64,000 bases of DNA from an uncultured Flavobacteriales bacterium (GCA_937876195.1 CALEIK010000016.1:62001-126000), one strand, 5' to 3'; counted from the first letter of the stretch, positions 39,530-48,187 are shown. The notes: a model not told the origin generated them from the sequence alone. A program made the numbers and translations.

Positions 39530-40186
39530 TAGAAGCCCAAAATTACAAATATTGCACCAATTCATTCAATTTAATTATACAGGAGACTGGATCTTGAGTA
39601 TAACTTGGGCGCTATGAGTACATCGTCGGCATAAAGTGAACCGATGATAGGTTTTCTTTATTCATCTTTATGTTGATAATAACATCCGCAACAAGCGTAG
39701 AGCACTTAAATTTACTTCTAATAGTCTATACTGCACATAAGTTAATCTTGTCTAAAGTGTCAAAACTGAAACATTTGAATTTCGGACTGAAGCAAAAACT
39801 GAAACATTTTTGTCTCCATTAGGCTTTTTTTGTCTCCTGGTGTCTATTTTGAGGCGACCCCATATAATAACAAAACCCCTAAGAAATTTGATACTTCTTA
39901 GGGGTTTCTAGGTCTACAGCCATATAGACTTGTCTTTTGCTCAAACGAACTAGCGGTCTGGACGGGACTTCTCCCTGACCAATATTTTATTGATAATCAA
40001 TCCTTTAAAACTGCACAAATTCAAAGTGTACCGATTATGATACATTGAGTTTTGATTAGTTTTAGTGATGTTAATGAACGTTTTCTTACGGCAAAGATAC
40101 AACTATATTACAATACAGCACTATAAATCGTAACAAAATGTATCAAAATGATTGATTGAACTTGCTGAGGATTTTGAGTATCTATT
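39530..40186. other. Gene-poor gap with IS-like end and repeat copy 2
   Basis: No convincing ORF. At about 39760-39815 the word AACTGAAACATTT occurs twice, 34 bp apart, resembling the multiple short terminal repeats of IS21-type elements, but no transposase remains. The second copy of the 96-bp repeat follows at 39867-39962. From 40020 to 40150 the DNA is A+T-rich, with TACAGCACTATAA-like sequence similar to the 24-bp repeats at 40.6 kb. Confidence 0.5.
39867..39962. repeat. 96-bp direct repeat, copy 2
   Basis: Matches 29248-29343 at 95 of 96 positions in the same orientation, 10,619 bp away. The flanks on both sides differ completely, so the repeat has sharp borders. It carries the same terminator-like hairpin and lies upstream of the TPR-HTH regulator gene, so the pair brackets the regulator and both T9SS genes. 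Confidence 0.9.
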
Positions 40187-40387
40187 TTAGTCTTTCAGAT
40201 ACTCCAGGACATCCATTCTGTCAATTCCGGTGAAGTCGCAGAATTCACTTATGGTTACGAATTGATGTTGCTCTTTGTTAAGGTGTTCTTTTATTCGTTC
40301 CAATAGCTTTCTACCAAATCTTTCACTCCTCCCGGTGATTCGCTGGACATCCTTTGGATATATGCAAATTCGGGTCATTTTCATTTT
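40187..40387 (-). CDS. Small conserved HTH-like protein
   Basis: The start at 40387 (MKMTRICIYPKDVQRITGRS) gives 66 residues; a longer frame from 40423 adds 12 unlikely residues. The predicted pattern is helix-turn-helix (DVQRITGRSERFGRKLLERI, then VTISEFCDFTGIDRMDVLEY). Similar small proteins are common in Bacteroidota genomes, often near mobile or accessory genes, and have no known role. It is the only coding feature in the 1.1-kb gap before the Fic gene. Confidence 0.6.
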   Translation of the reverse strand, partial: KMKMTRICIYPKDVQRITGRSERFGRKLLERIKEHLNKEQHQFVTISEFCDFTGIDRMDVLEYLKD

Positions 40388-40591
40388 AAAGATCGTTGCC
40401 CAAATATACGATTTACAACTCATTTCGAAGACGTGATTCGTATGCAGATTGACAGATTTTATTGCCTATAATTTAATTGTAGTGTTTTGTATTGTTTTGA
40501 TTTTGCTCATACTTTATCTATACACTATCTATGCTTTTGATGTGGATTTAATTCTTCCTTATAGAGAGAAAATTGCTTAAATATTTTGCTT

Positions 40592-40687
40592 TACGACATT
40601 AAAATATAATATTTGTACAACATTAAAATATAATTTTCGTACAACACTAAAATATAATTATAGTACAGCACTAAATTATAATATTTC
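40592..40687 (+). promoter_or_regulatory. Four tandem 24-bp repeats upstream of the Fic gene
   Basis: The units 40592-40615, 40616-40639, 40640-40663 and 40664-40687 each read roughly GTACAACATTAAAATATAATTTT. A fifth start (CTACAG) follows at 40688. The array ends 18 bp before the ATG at 40706, so it covers the promoter. It looks like an operator for cooperative binding, possibly by the N-terminal AbiEi-like part of the Fic protein itself. Confidence 0.85.
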
Positions 40688-40705
40688 TACAGAAAGAAAG
40701 CGAAT

Positions 40706-42253
40706 ATGGCAACACCACAAGAGAAATTAGCACAAGCATTGGAAATTCTGAAAGAGTTTCAGGACAAGGACTTATCTTCGATAAAAAGCAGTGAGTTAAG
40801 CAGAACTTTTCGAGAGAGGTTATTGCAACATGGCTTTATTCGTGAAGTTGTAAGAGGTTGGTATATCATTGTTCCTCCTGATGAAAAGCAAGGTGATAGC
40901 ACTTCATGGTATGCTTCTTATTGGCATTTTTGCGCACGTTATTTAACTGATAGGTTAGCAGATAATTATTGTGTTTCGGCAGAACATTCACTTCGAATTC
41001 ATGCAGGAAATCATTCTGTACCTCATCAATTAATTGTGAGAGCTGTGAATGGAACAAATTCGGTGACTGAATTTCCATTTGGCACTTCGTTATTTATTAT
41101 GAAGTCTGCCATGGCTCAAAATGGTGAAATAGTTGAGGAAAATGGTCTGCGTTTATTATCACTTGAATCTGCTTTGGTGAATTGCTCATCGACATTCTTC
41201 TTAAACTACCCTACTGATGCTAGAACAGCATTGGCTATGGTTGCTGATGCTTCTGAAATTCTAAGAATTCTTTTAGATGGAGGACACTCTTTTGTTGCAG
41301 GGCGTTTAGCGGGTGCTTTTAGAAATATAGGGAGAGAGAAATTAGCGGATGACATTGTTAAGACAATGGAAAAAGCGGGTTATGATATTCGAGAGAATGA
41401 TCCTTTTGAAGAAAAGGCATTTATTACGTTAACTGCTCGTTCAAAATCACCGTATGCAAATCGAATTCGATTAATGTGGTATGAAATGCGTAAAAAGGTA
41501 ATTCCCCATTTTCCTGAAGCGCCAGGGATTCCAAAAATGCCAGAAGCCTATTTGAAAGCGGTGGAAGATCTTTATGTTACAGACGCTTATCACTCCTTGT
41601 CGATTGAACGGTATAAGGTATCAGTGGAATTAATTGAACGTGTTCGCAGTGGGGATTGGGACCCAAAAGAAAATGAAGTGGACCGAAAACAACGCGATGC
41701 TATGGCAGCGAGGGGATATTGGTTGGCTTCTCAGCGTGTGAGACAGAGTTTGGAGCGCATTTTGAAAAAAGACAATGCTGGTACGGTAGCAGACGATGAT
41801 CATGGTGATTGGTATCGAGAACTCTTTGCTCCAAGTGTTACATCAGGTATTTTAAAACCATCAGATCTAGCAGGATATCGAAACAATCAAGTTTATATTG
41901 GACATTCAAAACATGTTCCATTGAATAAAGAAGCTGTTCGTGATGCTGTTCCCGAGCTATTTGAATTACTTAAAGAGGAAGAAAATGCAGCGGTTCGTTC
42001 TGTTTTAGGACACTTTATATTTGTTTATATTCATCCCTACATGGATGGAAATGGACGTATGGGACGTTTTTTAATGAATGTAATGTTGGCTTCTGGCGGC
42101 TACCCTTGGACGGTAATTCCAGTTGAACAACGTGATAAATATATGGAGGCTTTGGAAGCTGCAAGTGTGGATCAGGATATTGAACCGTTCGCTAAATTCT
42201 TGGGCTGGTTAGTGGAAGCAACTATGAATGATAAGCCTATTGCGAAAATGTAA
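40706..42253 (+). CDS. Fic protein with N-terminal AbiEi-like region
   Basis: A 515-residue protein. The N-terminus (about 1-200) resembles an AbiEi-type winged-helix antitoxin: HGFIREVVRGWYIIVPPDE at 42-60, then YCVSAEHSLRIHAG and RLLSLESALVNC. The C-terminal Fic domain holds the catalytic loop HPYMDGNGRMGR (443-454). The upstream SLSIER at 297-302 resembles the inhibitory SxxxE(G/N) motif but has Arg in place of Gly/Asn. Fic domains transfer AMP or other moieties to target proteins. Toxin and regulator in one chain, behind a repeat operator, suggests an autoregulated toxin-antitoxin or defence gene. Confidence 0.83.
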   Translation: MATPQEKLAQALEILKEFQDKDLSSIKSSELSRTFRERLLQHGFIREVVRGWYIIVPPDEKQGDSTSWYASYWHFCARYLTDRLADNYCVSAEHSLRIHAGNHSVPHQLIVRAVNGTNSVTEFPFGTSLFIMKSAMAQNGEIVEENGLRLLSLESALVNCSSTFFLNYPTDARTALAMVADASEILRILLDGGHSFVAGRLAGAFRNIGREKLADDIVKTMEKAGYDIRENDPFEEKAFITLTARSKSPYANRIRLMWYEMRKKVIPHFPEAPGIPKMPEAYLKAVEDLYVTDAYHSLSIERYKVSVELIERVRSGDWDPKENEVDRKQRDAMAARGYWLASQRVRQSLERILKKDNAGTVADDDHGDWYRELFAPSVTSGILKPSDLAGYRNNQVYIGHSKHVPLNKEAVRDAVPELFELLKEEENAAVRSVLGHFIFVYIHPYMDGNGRMGRFLMNVMLASGGYPWTVIPVEQRDKYMEALEAASVDQDIEPFAKFLGWLVEATMNDKPIAKM

Positions 42254-42274
42254 TTACTGAATGTTGGATAAAAA

Positions 42275-43138
42275 ATGAAAATGATGGATTTAGATGGACT
42301 AAATGAGCACATGAAAAAAGTAATGGATGAACGAAACAGACAAGGGATTCCTGAATTTGAGGGGTATTCACCTGAAGAGATGAATACTATCCTCTATTTC
42401 CTTTTTGAAGATAATTGCCCAGTACAAATCAGGAAAATTGATTCATCACTTTTCTCTTCAATTCCAATATTTAAAAGTGTTAAATTTTTACTGAATTACC
42501 TGCATGAAAAAAAAGAGGTAAAATTAACAGCCAAAGGATTCATTCCAACAAAATTAGTCGCTGAAATATATGCGCAGAAGTATTATTTGGATAGCCATGT
42601 TGAACTAGGTATTACGAAACTTTATAAAGAAACGGATTCCAATTACATTCATCTCACACGAATTTTAACTGAAATAACGGGAGCAGCGAAAAAAATGAAG
42701 GGGACATTAAGTTTGACTGCTGCAGGTAAAAAACTATTGACCGATGATCAAACTCTTTTGGAGGCTATTCTAAAAACTTATTGTAATCGTTTTAATTGGG
42801 CATATTTCGATGCGTATGAATCGGAAAATATTGGAAAACTTGGCTGTGGTTTTTCGTTGATTCTATTCAATAAGTATGGTGATAACGTAGAGGAGGATTC
42901 TTTTTATGGGAACAAATATTTCGCCGCCTATCCATTACTCAAAGAAGGAGTTGTTCCTACATACGGAACATTGGAAAATTATGTGAATAACTGTTACCGT
43001 AATCGTATGATAAGTCAGTTTGCTTTCCTGACAGGGATTATGAAGGCTGTGAATAATCCAAAGTACAATGAACGCTTGAAAATACAGAAAACACCCCTGT
43101 TTGATCAACTGTTCAAGATTAGTTTACCACGTAGATAA
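42275..43138 (+). CDS. Hypothetical protein, partner of the Fic gene
   Basis: A 287-residue cytoplasmic protein 21 bp after the Fic gene. GIPEFEGYSPEEMNTILYFL at about 24-43 and VKLTAKGFIPTKLVAEIYAQ at about 91-110 resemble segments of a Bacteroidota protein family seen with LTxxGxLPxK motifs. A second LTAAGKKLLTDD-type helix follows near 149. No catalytic motif is visible. Spacing suggests an operon with the Fic gene, possibly as its modulator. Confidence 0.6.
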   Translation: MKMMDLDGLNEHMKKVMDERNRQGIPEFEGYSPEEMNTILYFLFEDNCPVQIRKIDSSLFSSIPIFKSVKFLLNYLHEKKEVKLTAKGFIPTKLVAEIYAQKYYLDSHVELGITKLYKETDSNYIHLTRILTEITGAAKKMKGTLSLTAAGKKLLTDDQTLLEAILKTYCNRFNWAYFDAYESENIGKLGCGFSLILFNKYGDNVEEDSFYGNKYFAAYPLLKEGVVPTYGTLENYVNNCYRNRMISQFAFLTGIMKAVNNPKYNERLKIQKTPLFDQLFKISLPRR

Positions 43139-43437
43139 AAAACGACCTTTTCATCTTTATTAAGATGAGTTTGTCATTCTCTACCTCTGTTTCTTGCGAT
43201 GAATCACTGACATTTTATTAATTCTGATAAAATCCTCATCTTTCCCCTCAAAAATCCTTTTCATTTCTTCTTTTTCGGCACTAATTTCCCTTTTCGGCAT
43301 CAGCGGAACGGGAAATTTGTTTGCCTGTATTCTTGACCATAGTTTTGCTTTGAATTCAAATTCAAGTCGCGACGAAAATGTGATTCGAAAACTGGGAAGG
43401 TCCTGGTTGGATATTGTTAAATCAAAAACGTTGAGAA

Positions 43438-44187
43438 ATGGCAAGGCAAAGAGGAATAATCAAGTTGACCGGGAAAATCGGTGACTTGTCGTTCTACAAA
43501 TCGCAAGATGGGTACTTGGCTCGAGAGAAAGGTGGCGTTGATGCTACCCGCATTAAAAACGACCCTGCGTTTGCACGGACACGTGAAAACGGTCAAGAGT
43601 TTGGAATGGCTGCGAAATCTGGAAAGATTGTGCGTGACGCGTTCCGTCCTTTGATGATGCGCGCTTCTGATGGCCGAGTGGTTTCGCGATTGACACGTGT
43701 GATGTCGGATATCCGCAAACTGGATGCAACCAGTGCGCGTGGTGAACGAAGTGTTGCTGTGGCAATTGCTAACCAACCCGCAAAGGACAAGTTGAAGGAT
43801 TTTAACTTCAACAAGCGTTCTATCTTGAAAGCGGTTTTGTACCGTCCATTCTCGGTGAATACTGCAACTGGTGAGATTGTGATTACTGACTTGGTGCCAG
43901 CGAATCATGTGGCAGCTCCTTCAGGAGCAACGCATGTAGCGTTTACGGCAGCTTGGGGTAAGATTGATTTTGCAAATGAGGGATACGAAGTTGAGATGTC
44001 TAATACGGTAAACTTACCGATTGACGGCAACACAACAACGGTAACGTTGACACCTGCGAACGCCCCTGGCGGAGCAGGTATTGATACATTCCTTTTGGTT
44101 GTGGAATTCTTCCAAGAAGTGAACGGAAACCAGTACAGCCTTAACGATGGCCTTTACAATGCGCTTAGCATTGTAGACGTTGCTTAA
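43438..44187 (+). CDS. Hypothetical protein, first gene of a small-protein cassette
   Basis: A 249-residue protein with no signal peptide. The basic N-terminus (MARQRGIIKLTGKIGDLSFY, then GVDATRIKNDPAFARTREN) is strongly reminiscent of a conserved uncharacterised Flavobacteriia family. The C-terminal half is beta-rich (GATHVAFTAAWGKIDFANEG and TFLLVVEFFQEV), which could suit a self-assembling or phage-like structural protein. The 299 bp before it hold no convincing gene. It leads a plus-strand run of five genes up to the terminator at 45.36 kb. Confidence 0.75.
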   Translation: MARQRGIIKLTGKIGDLSFYKSQDGYLAREKGGVDATRIKNDPAFARTRENGQEFGMAAKSGKIVRDAFRPLMMRASDGRVVSRLTRVMSDIRKLDATSARGERSVAVAIANQPAKDKLKDFNFNKRSILKAVLYRPFSVNTATGEIVITDLVPANHVAAPSGATHVAFTAAWGKIDFANEGYEVEMSNTVNLPIDGNTTTVTLTPANAPGGAGIDTFLLVVEFFQEVNGNQYSLNDGLYNALSIVDVA

Positions 44188-44198
44188 ATCTTGAAACT

Positions 44199-44447
44199 AT
44201 GAACAGAGAGAGAAAACAAGACTCCCTTAAATCATTTGGGAAAAGATGTTCGGCTGATACGCCCCCATTCTTCAAGAAGTTACGGCTTGCCGGAATGATT
44301 GTAGCCGCCGTAGGCGCGACAATCGTAGCTGCACCAGTTGCACTACCGGCAATTGTTGGAACAATTGGAGGATATCTGATTTTAGGCGGTACAATTGCTA
44401 CCGCTGTAAGTCAAGCAGCAGTCTCAGAGGAAGACTGTGAAGAGTGA
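44199..44447 (+). CDS. Small glycine/alanine-rich membrane protein
   Basis: An 82-residue protein. A basic N-terminus (about 1-30) is followed by two hydrophobic stretches (LAGMIVAAVGATIVAAPVAL and IVGTIGGYLILGGTIATAV) and an acidic tail (SEEDCEE). It looks like a helical hairpin in the inner membrane, somewhat holin-like. It starts 11 bp after the 249-residue gene. Confidence 0.7.
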   Translation: MNRERKQDSLKSFGKRCSADTPPFFKKLRLAGMIVAAVGATIVAAPVALPAIVGTIGGYLILGGTIATAVSQAAVSEEDCEE

Positions 44448-44468
44448 CCCACGACAAAGAAAATCTAT

Positions 44469-44621
44469 CCCTTCAGCTTGATGAAAAATCATCTGAAGGG
44501 TGATTTTCTAAATCGGGGTAACCTTCATAGATGTACTAGTTCGAGTAAAACTCTTCTACTACATCATTCAGGTATAATTGTAAAACCCGCCCGCCAGGGA
44601 TGCTTTGCAACCCTAGCGGGC
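44469..44621 (+). promoter_or_regulatory. Two hairpins between cassette genes 2 and 3
   Basis: The first hairpin has an 8-bp stem (CCCTTCAG 44469-44476, CTGAAGGG 44493-44500). The second is a G+C-rich stem (44589-44599 with 44611-44621; 6 plus 3 pairs with an internal mismatch). The second ends 15 bp before the next start codon, so it could attenuate transcription or affect translation, or protect the mRNA. Confidence 0.5.
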
Positions 44622-44636
44622 ATAATTTGGAAAATT

Positions 44637-44852
44637 ATGGCAGATGCTGTGAAAAATGATTGCGCCAAAGGCGAATTGTTATTGAGCGTGAAAACGCGTC
44701 GTCCGCGATTTAAAGCGGGAGCTGATTTGAGTAAAACAGTGAATGTGGTGGATTTGAACTGGAACGAGAACCACACTGATGAGTTCTCGGAAATGGAAGT
44801 GAAACTCCACTTGAAATCTGAGGAATGCGCTCCTCAAATGATTTGCGAGTAA
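44637..44852 (+). CDS. Small conserved protein, paralogue 1
   Basis: A 71-residue protein starting at ATG 44637, with MADAVKNDCAKGELLLSVKT and RRPRFKAGADLSKTVNVVDL, ending in a Cys-containing tail. It aligns with the protein at 44914-45123 at about 35 of 69 positions. It is probably a small beta-strand domain. A longer in-frame start at 44478 is rejected because the added residues have no counterpart in the paralogue. Confidence 0.65.
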   Translation: MADAVKNDCAKGELLLSVKTRRPRFKAGADLSKTVNVVDLNWNENHTDEFSEMEVKLHLKSEECAPQMICE

Positions 44853-44913
44853 GATTGTTTAACCCGATTTCGAGCTGAGCGCAGAACAGCAAGAAATCAC
44901 AAAATGAAATACG

Positions 44914-45123
44914 ATGGACGCAGTTAAGAATTGTGCAACCGGAGAGTTGATTTTGAATATGAAGACAAAGCATCCACGCTTTAAAGCTGGATCTGAGTTG
45001 TCTTCTAAAGTGAACCTAGTTGATGTGACATTCAACCAGGAACACGAAGGCGACTTTTTGGTAACTGATCTGAAGCTTCACTTTCAGACTCAGGAGTGCG
45101 TAGCACTACCAATTGTGAAGTAA
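44914..45123 (+). CDS. Small conserved protein, paralogue 2
   Basis: A 69-residue protein, MDAVKNCATGELILNMKTKH then PRFKAGSELSSKVNLVDVTF, clearly homologous to the preceding small protein. Both keep the N-terminal and C-terminal cysteines (NxC-A-x-G-E-L and EECxx/QECVA). The duplication inside one transcription unit suggests two subunits of a single assembly. The function is unknown. Confidence 0.7.
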   Translation: MDAVKNCATGELILNMKTKHPRFKAGSELSSKVNLVDVTFNQEHEGDFLVTDLKLHFQTQECVALPIVK

Positions 45124-45141
45124 TCCATCAGCCAAAAGATA

Positions 45142-45330
45142 ATGCAACATCATGGAGAACATACAACTGCAGCTGGTACAATCACCGGAACTTTGTTTTC
45201 GGTGGCTGCGACGATTGATTTACAGGATTATTACAAAACTGTAATTCTGGCCGTTATTGGTGCGCTAGCTAGTTTTATTGTTACGGTTGTATTGAAATGG
45301 TTGTGGAATCGATTCACGGGACCTAAATAG
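45142..45330 (+). CDS. Small membrane protein, last gene of the cassette
   Basis: A 62-residue protein. MQHHGEHTTAAGTITGTLFS is followed by one clear transmembrane helix (TVILAVIGALASFIVTVVLK) and a short basic end (WLWNRFTGPK). Similar short proteins are found with the same neighbours in other Flavobacteriia as far as I recall. It may act as a membrane anchor or pore subunit. Confidence 0.65.
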   Translation: MQHHGEHTTAAGTITGTLFSVAATIDLQDYYKTVILAVIGALASFIVTVVLKWLWNRFTGPK

Positions 45331-45352
45331 GTTCTAAAGGGATTGAAATTAG

Positions 45353-45388
45353 AACATCCTCTTGGCGGAAGCTGGGAGGGTGTTTTTT
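45353..45388 (+). terminator. Terminator of the small-protein cassette
   Basis: The stem AACATCCTC (45353-45361) pairs with GAGGGTGTT (45376-45384) with one wobble pair, and is followed by a T run. It closes the plus-strand run of five genes. Confidence 0.8.
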
Positions 45389-45423
45389 ATATGTTAAATT
45401 AATAGAGCTACTCTAAATGTGCC

Positions 45424-46647
45424 TCATTGTATGGATTGCTTATCCAAAATAGCCAATATCAGTTCTCTAAGTGAATTATATCCATCTGTAAAAGAACTGT
45501 ATTCCCAAGCGTACCACCAACCATGACCATTCACTGTTTTTAAGTTAAGAGTGTCTATAATATTACTAAAATCCAATTCTGCGTGAATGCTTTCACTTGC
45601 ATAATGTCTTCCCATCCCGTAATAAACCTGACCATTTTTATTGTGCTCAATGAGAATAGAAAAAACGTACTCATTCTGTTTTACCAAAATACCAATGTTC
45701 AGAATGTTCGATGATTCAGTCCAGTTGCCAACAATTTTATAATTAGGGAAATCTAGTTCTAAATTATGTTTCCATGAAATAAAAAAATCTTGAATTAGAG
45801 CATTCTCCAGTTCATCAAACTGATTCATAAGACTTTGAGCTTCTTCTTTCTTTGAAATTATTTCCTTCAATGCGATTTCTGGTTGAAGTTCATTCAACTT
45901 TAATTTGTTTTTAAGATACTCCTGTAGCTCCATATTCATTTTTTTGTTGATTAATCTTAAACTGAAAACACCCTCTAAATGATCTATATACTGCTCAATT
46001 GCTGAAATTAGATACTTGTCTTTGATTCTTACTTCAGGAAGAACCTTGTTCTTTAACCATGGCAGAATGTCATCCTTAAATGAAATGGTTAAAAAGCGAT
46101 TTAGATAAATATCACTGTTAGCGTAATTTCCCCAACTTTCAATTAATGGTTCTTTCTCGTAAGTGGGTGGTAGGTACAAAACATATATTTGCTCTGGATG
46201 AAAACCATCTTGGATATTAATATCAATATAGCGTTTCAACTGACCGCCATTGTTAGCAATTTGATCCTTTGCATTGTGGACTTTATTCTCAATAATGATG
46301 GCATATTTATGTCCATCTCTTATCCATAAATCTATGCGTTTAAATTCTTGCGTTATTTGTGGGTTCTCGATTTTTATTTTCTGAAAATCCTCCTTATCAG
46401 TATACTTTTCAATAATAAAATTGAGAAAACTTTGAAGAATTTCGAATTGATTGTTCCTAGGGTCTTGTTGCTGAAGTAATTTCTGTAAAATTCTGCTGTG
46501 CGCATTTTCATTCGCACGCAATTCATCTAAAAGATTGATGTGGTAAGGAAGCTTTTCTTTATTCTTTTTGAACTCAATTGAATAGTCTCCTAAAAAGTTC
46601 AACAATTCATTTACTTCATTATTTTCATGATCTAGTTCTATATTCAT
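45424..46647 (-). CDS. PD-(D/E)XK nuclease-superfamily protein
   Basis: A 407-residue protein. The N-terminal part has NLLDELRANENAHSRILQKL, then the core DLWIRDGHKYAIIIENKVHN (about 131-150), which gives the D...ExK catalytic pattern of PD-(D/E)XK nucleases. NNGGQLKRYIDINIQDGFHP follows. The C-terminal half is alpha-helical, ending with YYGMGRHYASESIH. Members of this family (PDDEXK_4-like) are common near defence genes. It may be a stand-alone restriction or abortive-infection nuclease; no methyltransferase is adjacent. Confidence 0.78.
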   Translation of the reverse strand: MNIELDHENNEVNELLNFLGDYSIEFKKNKEKLPYHINLLDELRANENAHSRILQKLLQQQDPRNNQFEILQSFLNFIIEKYTDKEDFQKIKIENPQITQEFKRIDLWIRDGHKYAIIIENKVHNAKDQIANNGGQLKRYIDINIQDGFHPEQIYVLYLPPTYEKEPLIESWGNYANSDIYLNRFLTISFKDDILPWLKNKVLPEVRIKDKYLISAIEQYIDHLEGVFSLRLINKKMNMELQEYLKNKLKLNELQPEIALKEIISKKEEAQSLMNQFDELENALIQDFFISWKHNLELDFPNYKIVGNWTESSNILNIGILVKQNEYVFSILIEHNKNGQVYYGMGRHYASESIHAELDFSNIIDTLNLKTVNGHGWWYAWEYSSFTDGYNSLRELILAILDKQSIQ

Positions 46648-46741
46648 CTATTTCAGTCTTGATCGTTTTTAAAGTTACGAGATTGATATGTGTCTGATTT
46701 CATCAATGTTCAAATATACTTGATTTTACTAACTCATAACC

Positions 46742-46770
46742 AAAAAGCCCCCCGCGAAGCGGAGGGCTAC
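46742..46770 (-). terminator. Terminator-like hairpin downstream of the small minus-strand gene
   Basis: AGCCCTCCGC and GCGGGGGGCT pair on the minus strand around a 3-base loop with one mismatch, followed by TTTTTGG. It lies 70 bp after the stop at 46841. Confidence 0.65.
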
Positions 46771-46840
46771 TAACCAAAATAAACCACGACTGAAATGACC
46801 AGCCACTGGATACCTGGTTATTTTAGTTCGGGGATATTGG

Positions 46841-47044
46841 TTAGGGCCTATTGGAGGGCTTTTGGTGATTGGATTGATAATGATTCACGGACCACAGATA
46901 TAATCGTACAAATTTGGCGCGTTCTGTTGTTCCGGGTTTGGAATCTATTGCACGTTGTTTAATGTAATCGATTTCGCTGATAAAAGATTTCTTATCTAAC
47001 CTCATCAATAAGGCTTTTGTGACTGCTGGATTTACATGATACAT
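46841..47044 (-). CDS. Small hypothetical protein
   Basis: The start is taken at 47044 (MYHVNPAVTKALLMRLDKKS), giving 67 residues; the longer frame to 47188 adds a low-complexity segment and is unlikely. Two helices are predicted (KSFISEIDYIKQRAID and RAKFVRLYLWSVNHY). A terminator-like hairpin lies just downstream. Not recognised; it sits between the nuclease gene and the G+C-rich gap. Confidence 0.5.
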   Translation of the reverse strand: MYHVNPAVTKALLMRLDKKSFISEIDYIKQRAIDSKPGTTERAKFVRLYLWSVNHYQSNHQKPSNRP

Positions 47045-47188
47045 AATTATAGTTTTTAAATTAAGTTGCTTATCGTTCCTCTTCGCATATATTTCCAAAA
47101 GAAAAGGAGAAAAAAAACGACCATAAAAGGCCGAAAAAAAAGAAAAAAAGAAAGCCCATTTTTTAGGTGGATGGAGCCGAGATGTCAA

Positions 47189-48187
47189 GGTTTTTGGAAT
47201 AAAAATTTTGGTTTGAAAAGTGTTTTTTGATTATAGTATTCGTGTTATTTCGGGTGGAGCCCCTCGACTTGGCTCGGGATAAAATTTTTATTTCAAAACC
47301 CGTAGGGCTTGACCTTTATATCTTGGCGGAAGCCACCTACCTTTGCTGTCATTTTTTTATTTTTGATTGTCATCAGTTGGCAGAAATGTGATAAAGAAGG
47401 ATTTATCAATGAGATAGTTCTTGAATCGAAGGGATGAACTAAACAGGTTTAAGAAAAGGGGGAATTCATTACCAAAAAAGGATAATGCGAAGAAATAAGC
47501 TCGATGATTAGAAAGAGCGTTATTTCGGAGACGCGAGCCGTCCGCGAGTGGAGCGAAGGTGAAAGCCAGAGGTGGATGGGGAGCAGACAACTGGCGACCT
47601 ATGCAATTTGCACAAGGGCTTGGCGGAGTTTTTGACTTTCGAAGGTATAATCGTTTTCAAGGGTAAGTGTTTTTTTGTGCAGAGTAACGGAGCAAAAAAT
47701 AAGCTTACGCTTGACTATCGCAAACGTCAATCGAAGGATAGATTTTAGATGCCTAGTGAGGGAGTTTACGGACGAACTTGGCATTTCCTCACGGTAAACT
47801 TCAAAAACTGTGACAAGCCCGCAGCCTGAGCGACTAGCAGGCGAGCATTAACACAAGCGGCGGCTGACCCCTGATTATTAAACGCGACGAAGGAGCAACC
47901 AAATTGGGGTTTCAGGGGGAAGGAGTAGCCGCGACTGAGTGAGGAAGAGCCCCCGAGAAGAAAGCAAGTGGAGCTGGGCGCGCGGAATTCTGAGCACGAC
48001 CAAAGCGAAACGGTGCAAACAAGCCCGGAACGCAGTGGAGCTTTGTATAGGCTTGTTTGGATGCTTTCTGAACAGGGTGGTGATGACGAACGAAGACCTT
48101 ATTTCCCCCTCTTAAACCTGTTTCTCGTTTAGAGGAAATGTTATTCGAAGGTAGTTGTTAAGACAAGAAATACTATAAATTTAGTAA
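47189..48187. other. 1-kb gap with a G+C-rich structured block
   Basis: No convincing gene; two minus-strand ORFs of about 60-80 codons look like shadows. From about 47,800 to 48,060 G+C rises to near 57-62 percent by hand count in two 60-base lines, against roughly 35-40 percent around it. A perfect 9-bp inverted pair, AAACAAGCC (48017-48025) with GGCTTGTTT (48050-48058), lies at its end. This could be a structured RNA, a transfer origin or a remnant of an integrative element. Confidence 0.5.

Noticed and set aside
40592..40687. CRISPR array
   Set aside because: The 24-bp units are directly adjacent with no spacers and lie in a promoter, so this is an operator-like tandem repeat.
43181..43444. 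Minus-strand frame of 87 codons before the small-protein cassette
   Set aside because: Its start lies inside the start of the well-supported 43438 gene on the other strand, which would place its promoter and leader inside that gene; it resembles a chance frame.
47357..47784. Two minus-strand frames of 77 and 61 codons in the 1-kb gap
   Set aside because: Low-complexity composition and no recognisable domain; they adjoin a G+C-rich non-coding block.
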